Translations under genes and position numbers: made by a program
Part shown: positions 1 to 13,000 of the stretch, one piece after another
How positions within the stretch are numbered: the first letter of the stretch is position 1
How the letters are laid out: every line of letters starts with the position of its first letter
Source of the DNA: Streptomyces olivaceus
GTDB lineage: Bacteria; Actinomycetota; Actinomycetes; Streptomycetales; Streptomycetaceae
Direction of reading: 5' to 3'
Length of the DNA stretch: 64,000 nt
Assembly: GCF_000721235.1 (NCBI RefSeq)
Contig: NZ_JOFH01000014.1
Location: 186,001 to 250,000, forward strand
The notes under the pieces: generated by a model
What the model saw: only the letters and a program-made list of their open reading frames with translations
Told to the model about the DNA's origin: nothing
Databases searched by the model: none

Positions 1-153
1 ACGGCCCCGAACTGGGTCGGCGCCGTTCTCGCCGCCGCGGCCCTCGTCCTCGCCGTTGTCTCGGCCACTCTCGAACGGCGCGGCAGCGCGTCCCGCGGAG
101 TGGTCGCCGGATCGGTGCCCGCGGAGCAGCGGTCAGCCGCCGTCCACCACTGA
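1..153 (+). CDS. C-terminal end of a membrane transporter (partial)
   Basis: The first 50 codons form an open frame that enters from outside the window and stops with TGA at 151-153. It holds one hydrophobic segment (residues about 5-22, rich in Val, Ala and Leu) followed by a basic, hydrophilic tail. This pattern is usual for the last membrane helix of a major-facilitator drug transporter. The family call is an inference from one helix only. It points the same way as the HbpS-like gene that follows about 110 bases later. Confidence 0.45.
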   Translation, partial: TAPNWVGAVLAAAALVLAVVSATLERRGSASRGVVAGSVPAEQRSAAVHH

Positions 154-262
154 CCCGTCGCGGCAGCGGACCGCGGAGCCGGGTACGTCCCCCCTGCGGC
201 CCTCGCGCCTCGACGACCACCACAGCACACCCACCATTCGACACCACGCCAGGAGAAGTTCC

Positions 263-682
263 ATGACCACCACCGCCGTCGCCCCGCTGACCGTCCAGGA
301 CGCCGAAACCCTCGTCACCGCCGCCCATCGCGCCGCCGAGGACGCCGGGGTCACCGTCAGCGTCACGGTCCTCGACGCGGGAGGCCATCTGCTCGCCTTC
401 CGGCGCGACGACCGCGCCGTGCTGATCTCCGGTGAGACCAGCACCCGCAAGGCCTACACGGCCCTCCAGTTGAACGCCCCCACCGCCGATCTCGTCGACG
501 CCGTCCAGCCCGGAGGCCTCTTCCACACCCTGCCCACGGCGCTCGACCGGCCCCTGCTGTTCATCGCGGGCGGTGTGCCCGTGCACCGTGGGGGCCGGCT
601 GATCGGCGCGATCGGGGTGGGCGGCGGCGCACCCGGGCAGGACCACGGTTTCGCCTCGTCGGCCGTGCGGGCCCTCGCCTGA
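263..682 (+). CDS. HbpS/GlcG-like heme-degrading-domain protein
   Basis: A 139-residue protein of the GlcG/HbpS fold. Visible family features are the start with alternating helix and strand, the segment VTVLDAGGHLLAFRRDD, then a Lys/Ala-rich helix, a central GG(L/V)P turn and a Gly-rich end (IGVGGG). Streptomyces HbpS binds heme outside the cell and signals to the SenS kinase; other members are of unknown role. No signal peptide and no senS/senR pair are visible here, so the heme role is not shown. The ATG at 263 is chosen because AGGAGAAG (251-258) sits correctly before it, although the frame stays open further upstream. Confidence 0.75.
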   Translation: MTTTAVAPLTVQDAETLVTAAHRAAEDAGVTVSVTVLDAGGHLLAFRRDDRAVLISGETSTRKAYTALQLNAPTADLVDAVQPGGLFHTLPTALDRPLLFIAGGVPVHRGGRLIGAIGVGGGAPGQDHGFASSAVRALA

Positions 683-703
683 CGGCGTGAACCCCGTACG
701 GCG

Positions 704-1642
704 TCAGCCCGCCGCCACCGTCAGCGGGGCGAACCTCCGGTTCCAGTCACCGGGCAGCTCGGTGATGCCGTACGTCATGACGGCGTTCGGGGCCACCGGG
801 GTCAGGCCACGTTCCTTCAGCCAGGCCAGCAACCCCTCGTGCCGCGCGTCGACGTCCGTGCGCAGCGGTCGGTCGGTGCGTGCGGCCAGGGAGCCGAACA
901 GTGCCTTCGCCGTTTCGGTGTCGCGCGCGATGAGCGGTCCCACGACGTGGGTGTCCATGTTCGGCCAGGCCGCCGCGTACCCGGTGATCCGGCCGTTCTC
1001 CTCGGCCACGCGCAGCTGGTCCGCGAAGGCGGGCAGCCGCGCGAGGACGTGCGTGCGGTCGGCGCCGAACACGTCCTCGTCGAGCCGGACGATCGTGCTG
1101 AGGTCCTCGGCCGTGGCCGCCCGAGTGGCGACGCCGGGCACGGAAGCGGCCGGGGTGAAACGTCCGCGCATCATCTCCGCGCGGCCGGTGACCTTGAAGC
1201 CGAGCTCCTCGTAGAGCGGGCGGCCGTAGGGCGTCGCATGCAGGGTCAGGGGGGTGGTGCCCAGCAGGGAGACGACGTGGCGCATCAACCGGCGCCCGAT
1301 GCCCCGACGGGCGTGCCGCTCGGCGACCAGCACCATCCCGATGCCGGCGAGCGACGGGCGCCCGTGCGGTCCGTACTCGGTGACGGTGCAGGCGGCGACG
1401 AGGCCGCCGCCCGGGTCGTCGATGCCGTACCCCTGCCCGGCCGTGAGGAGGAACCCCCACTTGTGCTCCTCGCGCGGCCACCCCCGGTCCTCGGACAGGT
1501 CTGCGCAGGCAGGGAGATCGCGGAGCGTCAGACGGCGGATCGGCGCGGAAGCGGCGGAAGGTGTCGGCACGCAGGTCAGGCTGGCCGACAGCGGCCGTCC
1601 GCGTCCACCTCTTTCCGGTGGGACACGTGAGCTTTTGGCCAT
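704..1642 (-). CDS. GNAT-family N-acetyltransferase (two-domain)
   Basis: Probable acetyl-CoA-dependent acyltransferase of about 312 residues with two GNAT halves. The first half carries the acetyl-CoA pyrophosphate-binding loop RHARRGIGRRL followed by the typical YEELGF end of the fold. The second half resembles GNAT but lacks a clear Q/R-x-x-G-x-G loop, so only one active site is expected. The substrate cannot be inferred. The start is uncertain: ATG at 1642 is used, ATG at 1672 is in frame, and no start has a good ribosome site. It is convergent with the HbpS-like gene, leaving 21 bases between their stops. Confidence 0.75.
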   Translation of the reverse strand: MAKSSRVPPERGGRGRPLSASLTCVPTPSAASAPIRRLTLRDLPACADLSEDRGWPREEHKWGFLLTAGQGYGIDDPGGGLVAACTVTEYGPHGRPSLAGIGMVLVAERHARRGIGRRLMRHVVSLLGTTPLTLHATPYGRPLYEELGFKVTGRAEMMRGRFTPAASVPGVATRAATAEDLSTIVRLDEDVFGADRTHVLARLPAFADQLRVAEENGRITGYAAAWPNMDTHVVGPLIARDTETAKALFGSLAARTDRPLRTDVDARHEGLLAWLKERGLTPVAPNAVMTYGITELPGDWNRRFAPLTVAAG

Positions 1643-1711
1643 GTCGTGGCCGGCCGCACAGCGGGCCGACACCTGCCGGACGCCCGGTCGGCCGGACAGC
1701 CGCCGCCCCTG

Positions 1712-2194
1712 TCAGCCGAGGTCGGAGGCGTGCAGGGCCAGTACGCCCTCGATGTTGCCGTCCAGATAGTGCCGCAGCGACAGTGGTACCAGGTGGACGG
1801 AGGCGATCCCGACCCTGGTGAACGGGACGCGGACGATCTCGTACTCACCCGCGGGCTCATCGACCTCGGGGCCGTGCCGGAGCGCCGGATCCATGGACTC
1901 CAGGTGGCAGACGAAGAAGTGCTGCACCTTCACCCCGGTCGCGCCGCCGTCGTCGCCGATGTGCTCCACCGTGTCCACGAAGCAGGGCACCACATCGCTG
2001 ATCTTGGCACCCAGTTCCTCGTGCACCTCGCGATGCAGGGCGTCCACGACGGTGGTGTCGTCCGGCTCGACCCCGCCCCCGGGAGTGACCCAGTACGGGT
2101 CGACGCCGGGCTTGGTGCGCTTGATCAGGATCAGGTGGCCGCCGTCCAGGAGAACGGCGCGGGCGGTGCGCTTGACCACGGGTCGGACGGTCAT
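1712..2194 (-). CDS. NUDIX hydrolase
   Basis: A 160-residue NUDIX enzyme that would hydrolyse a nucleoside diphosphate linked to another group. The Nudix box is complete (residues about 40-63: GGVEPDD then REVHEELGA), giving the G-x5-E-x7-REVxEExG pattern with the metal-binding glutamates. The protein is a single domain and cytoplasmic. The substrate is not predictable. It lies 70 bases after the stop of the LysR gene on the same strand. A one-mismatch ParB site lies just upstream of its start codon. Confidence 0.85.
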   Translation of the reverse strand: MTVRPVVKRTARAVLLDGGHLILIKRTKPGVDPYWVTPGGGVEPDDTTVVDALHREVHEELGAKISDVVPCFVDTVEHIGDDGGATGVKVQHFFVCHLESMDPALRHGPEVDEPAGEYEIVRVPFTRVGIASVHLVPLSLRHYLDGNIEGVLALHASDLG

Positions 2195-2215
2195 GGGAGA
2201 AATGTGGCCCGGCTG

Positions 2216-2229
2216 GTTCCACGTGAAAC
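2216..2229. other. parS-like ParB site (one mismatch)
   Basis: GTTCCACGTGAAAC differs from the Streptomyces parS consensus GTTTCACGTGAAAC at one position. It lies between the LysR stop and the NUDIX start, about 20 bases upstream of the NUDIX ATG. ParB is known to load at such sites to organise the oriC region; binding here is inferred. Confidence 0.7.
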
Positions 2230-2264
2230 ATCGCGGCGGCCCCGCAGTGGGCGGGGACACAGGC

Positions 2265-3170
2265 TCAGTTCCAGTCGGCGGCCGCGTGCAGCAACCACTC
2301 GTGGGCCCGGGCGATGTGCGGCATCGCCAGTGTGCCGGTGCGCACCACCAGGAAGTACGTCCGCAGCGGCGGGACTGCCGGTTCGTGCAGGGCGACGACG
2401 TCGCCGCGCTCCAGCGCCGGCGCGCACAGGTAGCGGGGCAGGACGGCGAGCCCGGCGCCGGCGGTCGCGCAGGCGAGGACCGCACGCAGGTCGGGGGCGA
2501 CGACCGTGCCCGGGGCGGTCGGGGAGGCGTCGAAGACGGATGCCCAGTAGCGGGCGACGAAGGGCAGCGATTCGTGCACCTCGACCACGGGGACGCCTTC
2601 CAGCGCGTGGGCGTCGGCACTGCCGGGTTTTTCGGTGTCTGCCCGGTCCGCCCAGTGGGGTGCGGCGACCAGGACGTGCTCTTCGTCGCAGAGCGGTGTC
2701 GCCGTGAGCAGCGCGCCGCGGGGGCGGGCGGTGGCGATGGCCAGATCATGGTGGCCGGCGGCCAGACCCTCCAGCGTCTCCTCGGCGTTGCCGAACGAGG
2801 CACGCAGGGCGAACGCCTGCCCGTCCTCGCCGTTGATCCCGGTGAGCGCGGGCAGGGCACGCTCGGCGGTGAACTCCGGTGGCCCGGCGAGGTGCAGCGT
2901 CCGCAGGGAGGAGTCGTCCCCGAGCCCGGTCTCGGTGATCTCCACCAGAGCGTCGAGATGCGGGGCGGCCTTGTGCGCCAACTCGTCCCCGATGGTCGTC
3001 GGGGCCACGCCCCGCGCCTGCCGCAGGAACAGCGGGCGGCCGATCTGGCGCTCCAGGGTGCGGATCTGTGAGGTGACCGCGGGCTGGGAGAGGCCGAGCA
3101 GGGCTGCCGCGCGGGTGAAAGAACCGGCCCGGTGCACGGTGACGAAGGTACGCAGCAAGGCCAGGTCCAC
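2265..3170 (-). CDS. LysR-family transcriptional regulator
   Basis: A 301-residue LysR-type regulator. The N-terminal winged helix-turn-helix (residues about 1-60) is typical, with AGSFTRAAALLGLSQPAVTS as the recognition region, and an effector-binding domain of periplasmic-binding-protein fold follows (about 90-295). The upstream region at 3216-3233 has a short A/T-rich inverted element, CTAT then ATAG ten bases apart, in otherwise GC-rich DNA, a plausible LysR box or promoter. No divergent gene faces it: the gene upstream, the PLP lyase, runs toward it on the same strand and ends at a hairpin. The regulated gene is therefore unknown, the NUDIX gene downstream being the nearest candidate. 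Confidence 0.88.
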   Translation of the reverse strand: MDLALLRTFVTVHRAGSFTRAAALLGLSQPAVTSQIRTLERQIGRPLFLRQARGVAPTTIGDELAHKAAPHLDALVEITETGLGDDSSLRTLHLAGPPEFTAERALPALTGINGEDGQAFALRASFGNAEETLEGLAAGHHDLAIATARPRGALLTATPLCDEEHVLVAAPHWADRADTEKPGSADAHALEGVPVVEVHESLPFVARYWASVFDASPTAPGTVVAPDLRAVLACATAGAGLAVLPRYLCAPALERGDVVALHEPAVPPLRTYFLVVRTGTLAMPHIARAHEWLLHAAADWN

Positions 3171-3312
3171 GGAAGCCGGTCCCCTCTCCTGTTCTTCGCC
3201 CCCGCCGGGCCCAACTATAAATATGTCGATAGGTCGCTGTCGCTACTGTGATTGGACATTGACACACAGTCAACTAGCCTTGTGCGCACGGTTCTTCGCG
3301 CGCGGAACCGGA

Positions 3313-3351
3313 GGACGGTCCGAACCACGAGGGGGGAGGTTCGGACCGTCC
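3313..3351 (-). terminator. Hairpin terminator after the PLP lyase
   Basis: A perfect 14-base inverted repeat, GGACGGTCCGAACC (3313-3326) and its complement (3338-3351), with an 11-base loop, lies just past the stop of the minus-strand operon. It lacks a U-tract, as is common for Streptomyces terminators. Confidence 0.75.
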
Positions 3352-3363
3352 GCCGCCCCGGGC

Positions 3364-4554
3364 TCAGTGCCCCGGCTCGTCGGCCGACTCGTCCAGTGCG
3401 CGCAGTAGATCGGCCACCAGGTCCTCGGGATCCTCCGCACCGACCGACAGCCGGACGAAGCCCTCCGGCACCGCGTCGCCGCCCCAGCGTCCGCGCCGCT
3501 CGGCGGTGGAGCGGAGCCCGCCGAAGCTCGTCGCACCCTCGACCAGCCGCAGCGCGTCGAGAAAACGGTCGGCACGCGCGCGCGTGGGCAGCGTGAAGGA
3601 GACGACGCACCCATAGCGCAGCATCTGCCGCGCGGCGACCTCGTGCGAAGGGTCGTCGGGCAGTCCCGGGTAGCGCAGCCCGGTGACCTCGCGCCGGCCT
3701 CGCAGTGCCTCGGCGACCTGGAGTGCGGTGGCGTCCTGCCGGTCGACACGCAGCTGGAGGGTGGCGATCGAGCGGTGCGCGAGCCAGGCCTCCATGGGGC
3801 CGGGGATCGCACCGACGATCTTCCGCCAGCGCCGCACGGCGGCCATCGCACCGGCGTCGCGACCGGCCACGTAGCCCAGCAGGACGTCGCCGTGGCCGGT
3901 GAGCTGCTTGGTGCCGCTGGCCACCGAGAAGTCGGCGCCGAGCTCCAGCGGCCGCTGGCCGAGCGGTGTGGCGAGCGTGTTGTCGACCGCGACCAGGGCA
4001 CCGCGCGTGTGCGCCGCCTCGACGAGCCGTCGCACGTCGCACACGTCGAGCCCCGGGTTCGACGGGGTCTCGATCCACAGCAGCCGCGCCCCGTCGAGCA
4101 CGTCGAGCTGGGCGTCGCCGCCGGTCGGCGCGGTGCGCACCTCGATGCCGTACGCCTCCAGCTGCGCGCGGACCAGCGGCAGCGCCTGGTAGCCGTCGTC
4201 GGGCAGTACGGCCACGTCCCCGGCCCCCAGCTGCGAGAAGAGCACCGAGGAGATGGCGGCCATGCCCGAGGCGAACACGAGCGTCTCGACGTCGGTTTCC
4301 CCCGGCGCCTCCAACTCGCCGATGGCGCGTTCGAGGTGCGTCCAGGTCGGGTTCTCGTCACGGCCGTAGGTGTACGGTCCGGTCGGCTCGCCCGGCAGAT
4401 GGAAGTGGGCGGCGAAGACGGGGCCGGGCAGGGTCGGCTCGTGCTTGACCGGCTCGGGCAGCCCGGCCCGCACCGCTCGGGTGCCGTCACCGCCGCCGGG
4501 GGAGACCGTCCGTGCCCGTGCACCGGCCCCGTTGCTGGTGGCGGAATCGCTCAT
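3364..4554 (-). CDS. PLP-dependent Cys/Met metabolism enzyme (cystathionine gamma-lyase type)
   Basis: A 396-residue fold-type I PLP enzyme of the Cys/Met metabolism family, which makes or breaks C-S bonds in transsulfuration. Visible family marks are YGRDENPTWTHLERAIGELE near the N-terminus, the cofactor-contacting FASGMAAIS, the VDNTLATP strand with the PLP-pairing Asp, and the Schiff-base lysine in ASGTKQLTGHGD. The order and the LxGHGD motif fit cystathionine lyases or synthases rather than O-acetylhomoserine sulfhydrylases, but the exact reaction is inferred. Its ATG overlaps the stop of the phosphatase gene by 4 bases (ATGA), so the two are translationally coupled. Confidence 0.82.
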   Translation of the reverse strand: MSDSATSNGAGARARTVSPGGGDGTRAVRAGLPEPVKHEPTLPGPVFAAHFHLPGEPTGPYTYGRDENPTWTHLERAIGELEAPGETDVETLVFASGMAAISSVLFSQLGAGDVAVLPDDGYQALPLVRAQLEAYGIEVRTAPTGGDAQLDVLDGARLLWIETPSNPGLDVCDVRRLVEAAHTRGALVAVDNTLATPLGQRPLELGADFSVASGTKQLTGHGDVLLGYVAGRDAGAMAAVRRWRKIVGAIPGPMEAWLAHRSIATLQLRVDRQDATALQVAEALRGRREVTGLRYPGLPDDPSHEVAARQMLRYGCVVSFTLPTRARADRFLDALRLVEGATSFGGLRSTAERRGRWGGDAVPEGFVRLSVGAEDPEDLVADLLRALDESADEPGH

Positions 4555-5045
4555 GCCGCCCGTCCTTCCACTTGTTCGCGCACCGCGGAGAGCAGTCCGC
4601 CGCTCGCCGCCTCCACCATCTCAAGGCACTCCTCGAAGCCGTCGGCACCCCCGTAGTAGGGATCCGGTACGTCGAGGTCACCGGTGTCGGCTGCGGGGTC
4701 GTACGACCGCAGCAGCCGCACCTTGGCCGCGTCCCGCTCGGTGGGCGCGAGGCGGCGCAGGGCCCGCAGATGACCGGCGTCGAGGGCGATCACGAGGTCG
4801 AGGCGGGCGAACCAGGACTGCTGGAACCGGCGGGCCGTGTGATCGAGGGCGTAGCCGTTCTCCGCGAGGACGGCCACGGTGCGCGGGTCGGCGCCCTCGC
4901 CCTCGTGCCAGCCGTCGGTACCGGCGCTGTCGGCCGCGACCAGTCCGCCGAGCCCGGCGTCTTCCACGCGCGCGTGGAAGACGGCCTCGGCCATCGGGGA
5001 GCGGCAGATGTTGCCCGTGCACACGAAGCAGACGCGGTAGGTCAT
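4551..5045 (-). CDS. Low-molecular-weight protein tyrosine phosphatase
   Basis: A 164-residue cytoplasmic phosphatase acting on phosphotyrosine proteins. The catalytic P-loop is at the very N-terminus: VCTGNICRS (residues about 8-16) gives the C-x5-R-S signature. The general-acid loop DPYYGGADGFEE is near the C-terminus, both as expected for the family. The length (about 160) is normal. Some Streptomyces relatives, such as PtpA, influence secondary metabolism; this may be that gene, but I cannot confirm it. It sits in an operon: the 4-TM gene upstream ends 4 bases before, and the PLP lyase downstream overlaps. Confidence 0.9.
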   Translation of the reverse strand: MTYRVCFVCTGNICRSPMAEAVFHARVEDAGLGGLVAADSAGTDGWHEGEGADPRTVAVLAENGYALDHTARRFQQSWFARLDLVIALDAGHLRALRRLAPTERDAAKVRLLRSYDPAADTGDLDVPDPYYGGADGFEECLEMVEAASGGLLSAVREQVEGRAA

Positions 5046-5049
5046 CGGG

Positions 5050-5427
5050 TCAGTCCCCGTCGGGCAGGAACGCGTTCAGGGCCCAGGAGACGATCGAGAC
5101 GATCAGTCCGCCCAGGACGGCGGTCCAGAAGCCGTCGACGTGGAAACTCAGGTCGAGCTTGTCGGCCAGCCACGAGGTGAGCAGCAGCATGAGGGCGTTG
5201 ACCACCAGCGTGAACAGCCCGAGTGTCAGGATGAAGAGCGGGAAGGTCAGCACCTGCACGACGGGCTTCACCAGCATGTTCACCAGGCCGAACACGAGGG
5301 CGACCACGATCAGGGTGAGGGTCTTCTCGCCGGTGCTGCCCCCACTCAGAGTGATCTTGTCGAGCAGCCACACGGCGACTGCGAGGGCACCCGCGTTGGC
5401 GATCGTCTTGACTAGGAAATTCTTCAT
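5050..5427 (-). CDS. Four-helix membrane protein, phage-holin-like superfamily IV type
   Basis: A 125-residue integral membrane protein with four predicted membrane segments (about residues 5-22, 35-55, 60-85 and 102-120). The pattern VFGLVNMLVKPVVQVLTFPLFILTLG, broken in the middle by a short polar patch, is typical of the widespread 4-TM holin-like family of actinobacteria, which has no proven role. The start ATG at 5427 gives the N-terminal MKNFLVK that is usual for this family. It is the first gene of the operon with the phosphatase and PLP lyase. Confidence 0.75.
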   Translation of the reverse strand: MKNFLVKTIANAGALAVAVWLLDKITLSGGSTGEKTLTLIVVALVFGLVNMLVKPVVQVLTFPLFILTLGLFTLVVNALMLLLTSWLADKLDLSFHVDGFWTAVLGGLIVSIVSWALNAFLPDGD

Positions 5428-5486
5428 GTGTCTGATCGTGGCAGACGCGGTCGGCAACGAACGGTGAGGCAGGGGCGGACGAGGCG

Positions 5487-5804
5487 ATGAAGGCATTCCG
5501 GCTGGACGAACTGGAGGCGGAACGCGCCGCCAACGACGGTGCCTACCTGCAGTTCCTGCGTGAGCGGAACATGTCGGTCGGTCTGTACGCCCTGGACGCG
5601 GGGACGGCCGATCCGCAGCAACCGCACACACAGGACGAGGTGTACTTCGTGGTGAGCGGACGGGCGGCGATCACCGTGGGCATGGAGACCACCCAGGTCG
5701 CCCGGGGCAGCGTGGTCTACGTGCCGGCCGGGGTCGCCCACAAGTTCCATCACATCAGCGAGGACCTGCGGGTCCTGGTGGTGTTCTCTCCGCCCGAGAG
5801 CTGA
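5487..5804 (+). CDS. Cupin-domain protein
   Basis: A 105-residue single-cupin protein forming one small beta barrel. The two cupin motifs can be read: PHTQDEVYFVVSGRA (motif 1, with His and Glu for metal) and GSVVYVPAGVAHKFHHI (motif 2, with the last metal His). The metal and substrate are unknown. It is divergent from the holin-like gene, with 59 bases between their starts holding both promoters. Confidence 0.82.
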   Translation: MKAFRLDELEAERAANDGAYLQFLRERNMSVGLYALDAGTADPQQPHTQDEVYFVVSGRAAITVGMETTQVARGSVVYVPAGVAHKFHHISEDLRVLVVFSPPES

Positions 5805-5977
5805 GCCGGGCCCCGGGGTTCCCTAGGGGATCGGTCAGGGGGAGACAAGGGATGCGGGAGCCCCGCCGGGGCCCCCACGCCTCTAGCATCGAGTGCAGGA
5901 CATCAGAGGATTCCCGGACGGTGCCGGGCCGTCGAAGGACCAGGCACCCGAGGGACGGAAGGGTAAGGACAAGGGCG

Positions 5978-6190
5978 ATGCGAGAGATCTTCACGGGACT
6001 GCCGTGGTGGGTGAAGTGGATCGCGGTGCCGATCATCGCCCTGGTCGTGTTCGGCGGACTGATCGCCAGCGTGGTCGGCTTCGTGATCGGACTGCTGTTC
6101 AAGGTGCTGGTCTTCGTCGCGCTCGTCGGCGGGCTGATCTACGTCGTACGCAAGTTCATGTCGAGTTCCTCCTCACGCAGCGACTGGTGA
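5978..6190 (+). CDS. Small conserved membrane protein (DUF5326-like)
   Basis: A 70-residue protein with two hydrophobic helices (about residues 9-30 and 36-57), a short basic link, and a Ser-rich cytoplasmic tail. It begins MREIFTGLPWWVKW. Small proteins of this type next to cupin genes are common in Streptomyces and have no assigned function; the DUF5326 label is from memory of the family pattern. The ATG at 5978 is chosen because the hydrophobic reading begins right after it and a purine-rich stretch (5963-5974) precedes it. Confidence 0.7.
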   Translation: MREIFTGLPWWVKWIAVPIIALVVFGGLIASVVGFVIGLLFKVLVFVALVGGLIYVVRKFMSSSSSRSDW

Positions 6191-6386
6191 GAGCCGTGGG
6201 GCACCGGTGGCGGTAACAGGAAGCGCCGGTTCCCTCGGGCGGGGGAAGTTTCCCGGACGGGACGTCGGTGAGCGGTGACCGGCGGTTAGAGTCCGAACCT
6301 CCACGCGGGGGCGACCTCGCGAACGGCGTACACCCCCACCCGTGTCCCCCGCACGGGCTGCCACCTCCGCGTTCCGGGAGTGACCC

Positions 6387-7238
6387 TTGGCCACGGCTGA
6401 CACCGCATGCGCTCCGCCGCACACCCTCCCCGTGCAGCCCTGCCCGGCACCGCGGACGCCTCCGGCGCCTCCCTCCACCGAGCAGCCGCCCTCGGCGACG
6501 CTCATCGGATCCGTACAGCGGGCGATGCGTCTCCTGGAGTGCGTCGCCGGTCATGAGTGCGGGGCCCCGGCCAAGCAGTTGGCCCGCGAGACCCGGCTGG
6601 CGCTGCCCACGGCCTACCATCTGCTGCGCACGCTGGTGCACGAGGGATATCTGCGCCGGGAGAGGGGGCTCTTCTTCCTCGGCGACGCGGCCGAGCGGCT
6701 GAGCAGCAACGGGGCCGAGCAGAAACGTCGCAGCACGGTGATCGACGCGCTGGCACGCTGCCGGGACGCGATCGGAGCGCCCGTGTACTACGCCATGTAC
6801 CGCGACGGCGAGATCGAGATCATGTGCGTCTCCGACACTCCGGGCGCCCCCGCCATCGAGGAGTGGGCGGACTTCCGCGAGACGGGGCACGCGCACGCCG
6901 TCGGCCAGTGTCTGCTGTCGCAGCTCGACGAGGAGGCCCGCCGGGACCACCTCGCCCGCTACCCGGTGCGGCCGGTCACGCCGTACACGGTGCGTGACGG
7001 CCACAGTCTGCTGAGACGACTGGAACGCGCGCGCCGGATGGCACCGGTGTTCGAGCGCCAGGAGTACGCCCTGGGCGCGGTCTGCGCGGCCGTCCCGATC
7101 ACCGTCGGCACCACGGCCGCGACCGTGGCCATCTCCCTCCCCCTCCAGCAGGCCGACCGGCTGCTGTCCGCGGCGCGGCAGTTGCAGCACGAGGTGGGCC
7201 GGCATCTGGGATCGGTTGCGCTTTCTATCAGTATCTGA
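6387..7238 (+). CDS. ssgR: IclR-type regulator SsgR
   Basis: A 283-residue IclR-family activator. A Pro-rich, probably disordered N-terminus (1-40) precedes the winged helix (about 41-100: IGSVQRAMRLLECVAG and TRLALPTAYHLLRTLVHEGYL) and the IclR effector domain. Its position directly upstream of ssgA, in the same direction, identifies it as SsgR, known in S. coelicolor to activate ssgA. The TTG at 6387 follows GGGAG at suitable distance, but starts nearer the helix-turn-helix are possible since the first 40 residues look unconserved. Confidence 0.88.
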   Translation: MATADTACAPPHTLPVQPCPAPRTPPAPPSTEQPPSATLIGSVQRAMRLLECVAGHECGAPAKQLARETRLALPTAYHLLRTLVHEGYLRRERGLFFLGDAAERLSSNGAEQKRRSTVIDALARCRDAIGAPVYYAMYRDGEIEIMCVSDTPGAPAIEEWADFRETGHAHAVGQCLLSQLDEEARRDHLARYPVRPVTPYTVRDGHSLLRRLERARRMAPVFERQEYALGAVCAAVPITVGTTAATVAISLPLQQADRLLSAARQLQHEVGRHLGSVALSISI

Positions 7239-7338
7239 AAACTCACTCCTTGTGATCTGGTGTGTACGTTGAGCAAGATGCCACCAGTGTTAGAGGTTTG
7301 ATTCCCGGCCAGTCGACGGCGAATGACGGGGTATGGCG

Positions 7339-7776
7339 ATGGGCGAGTCCGTGCAGGCAGAGGTCATGATGAGCTTTCTCGTGTCCGAGGAGCTCTCGTT
7401 CCGCATCCCGGTGGAGCTGCGCTACGAGACCTCTGATCCCTATGCCGTGCGCCTGACCTTCCATCTGCCCGGAGACGCGCCGGTGACCTGGGCCTTCGGC
7501 CGGGAGCTGCTGGTCGACGGCGTGGTCCGGCCCTGTGGTGACGGAGACGTGCGGATCGCACCGGTCGATCCGGAGCCGCTGGCCGAGGTGATGATCCGCC
7601 TTCAGGTCGGTTCCGACCAGGCACTGTTCCGTTCCTCGGCGGCCCCGCTGGTGGCGTTCCTCGACCGCACCGACAAGCTGGTGCCGCTGGGGCAGGAGGG
7701 CGCGCTCGCCGGCTTCGGCACCCATCTCGACGAGGCTCTGGACCGGATCCTGGCGGAGGAGCAGAGCGCGGGCTGA
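7339..7776 (+). CDS. ssgA: Sporulation and septum-site protein SsgA
   Basis: A 145-residue SsgA-like protein (SALP), a family found only in morphologically complex actinomycetes. I recognise it from the near-identical segments MMSFLVSEELSFRIPVELRYE, DAPVTWAFGRELL and VAFLDRTDKLVPLGQE. SsgA marks sites of peptidoglycan remodelling and promotes sporulation septation with SsgB. Of the starts, ATG 7339 (giving MGESVQAEV) has GGGG at the better spacing; ATG 7333 and ATG 7366 are alternatives. The 100-base gap after ssgR should carry the SsgR-dependent promoter. Confidence 0.95.
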   Translation: MGESVQAEVMMSFLVSEELSFRIPVELRYETSDPYAVRLTFHLPGDAPVTWAFGRELLVDGVVRPCGDGDVRIAPVDPEPLAEVMIRLQVGSDQALFRSSAAPLVAFLDRTDKLVPLGQEGALAGFGTHLDEALDRILAEEQSAG

Positions 7777-7875
7777 ACCGTTACGTCAGCCCGCCGGCAC
7801 GGGCACAGGCGTCACGCCTCCCCGGCTGCACCTAGCCTCCCCGGCCGCACCGGGCCTCCCCTGCTACCGGGCGCG

Positions 7876-9411
<1,536 letters not shown>

Positions 9412-9491
9412 CGACCGATCATCGCAAGAACGACGGGGGCCCTCTGTTCACCGCGCCCGAAGGGGCGCTAGCGTGGAGGCACGTTTGTACA

Positions 9492-11446
<1,955 letters not shown>

Positions 11447-11470
11447 GGTCCCGTCGGGGCACCGCGGTGC

Positions 11471-11501
11471 GGAGGGAGCGGGTCTCGGGTCCGCTCCCTC
11501 C
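11471..11501 (+). terminator. Hairpin terminator of thiC
   Basis: An 11-base perfect inverted repeat, GGAGGGAGCGG (11471-11481) with its complement at 11491-11501 and a 9-base loop, lies 25 bases past the thiC stop. Confidence 0.75.
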
Positions 11502-11533
11502 CCGCCCCGGGCTCGTGTCGGCAGACTGGGCGC

Positions 11534-12976
<1,443 letters not shown>

Positions 12977-13000
12977 TGCGCCGCCCGCCCCGGCCGGTGG

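Noticed and set aside
1621..1640. CACGTG near the GNAT start as parS.
   Set aside because: Surroundings do not match the consensus (GGGACACGTGAGCT).
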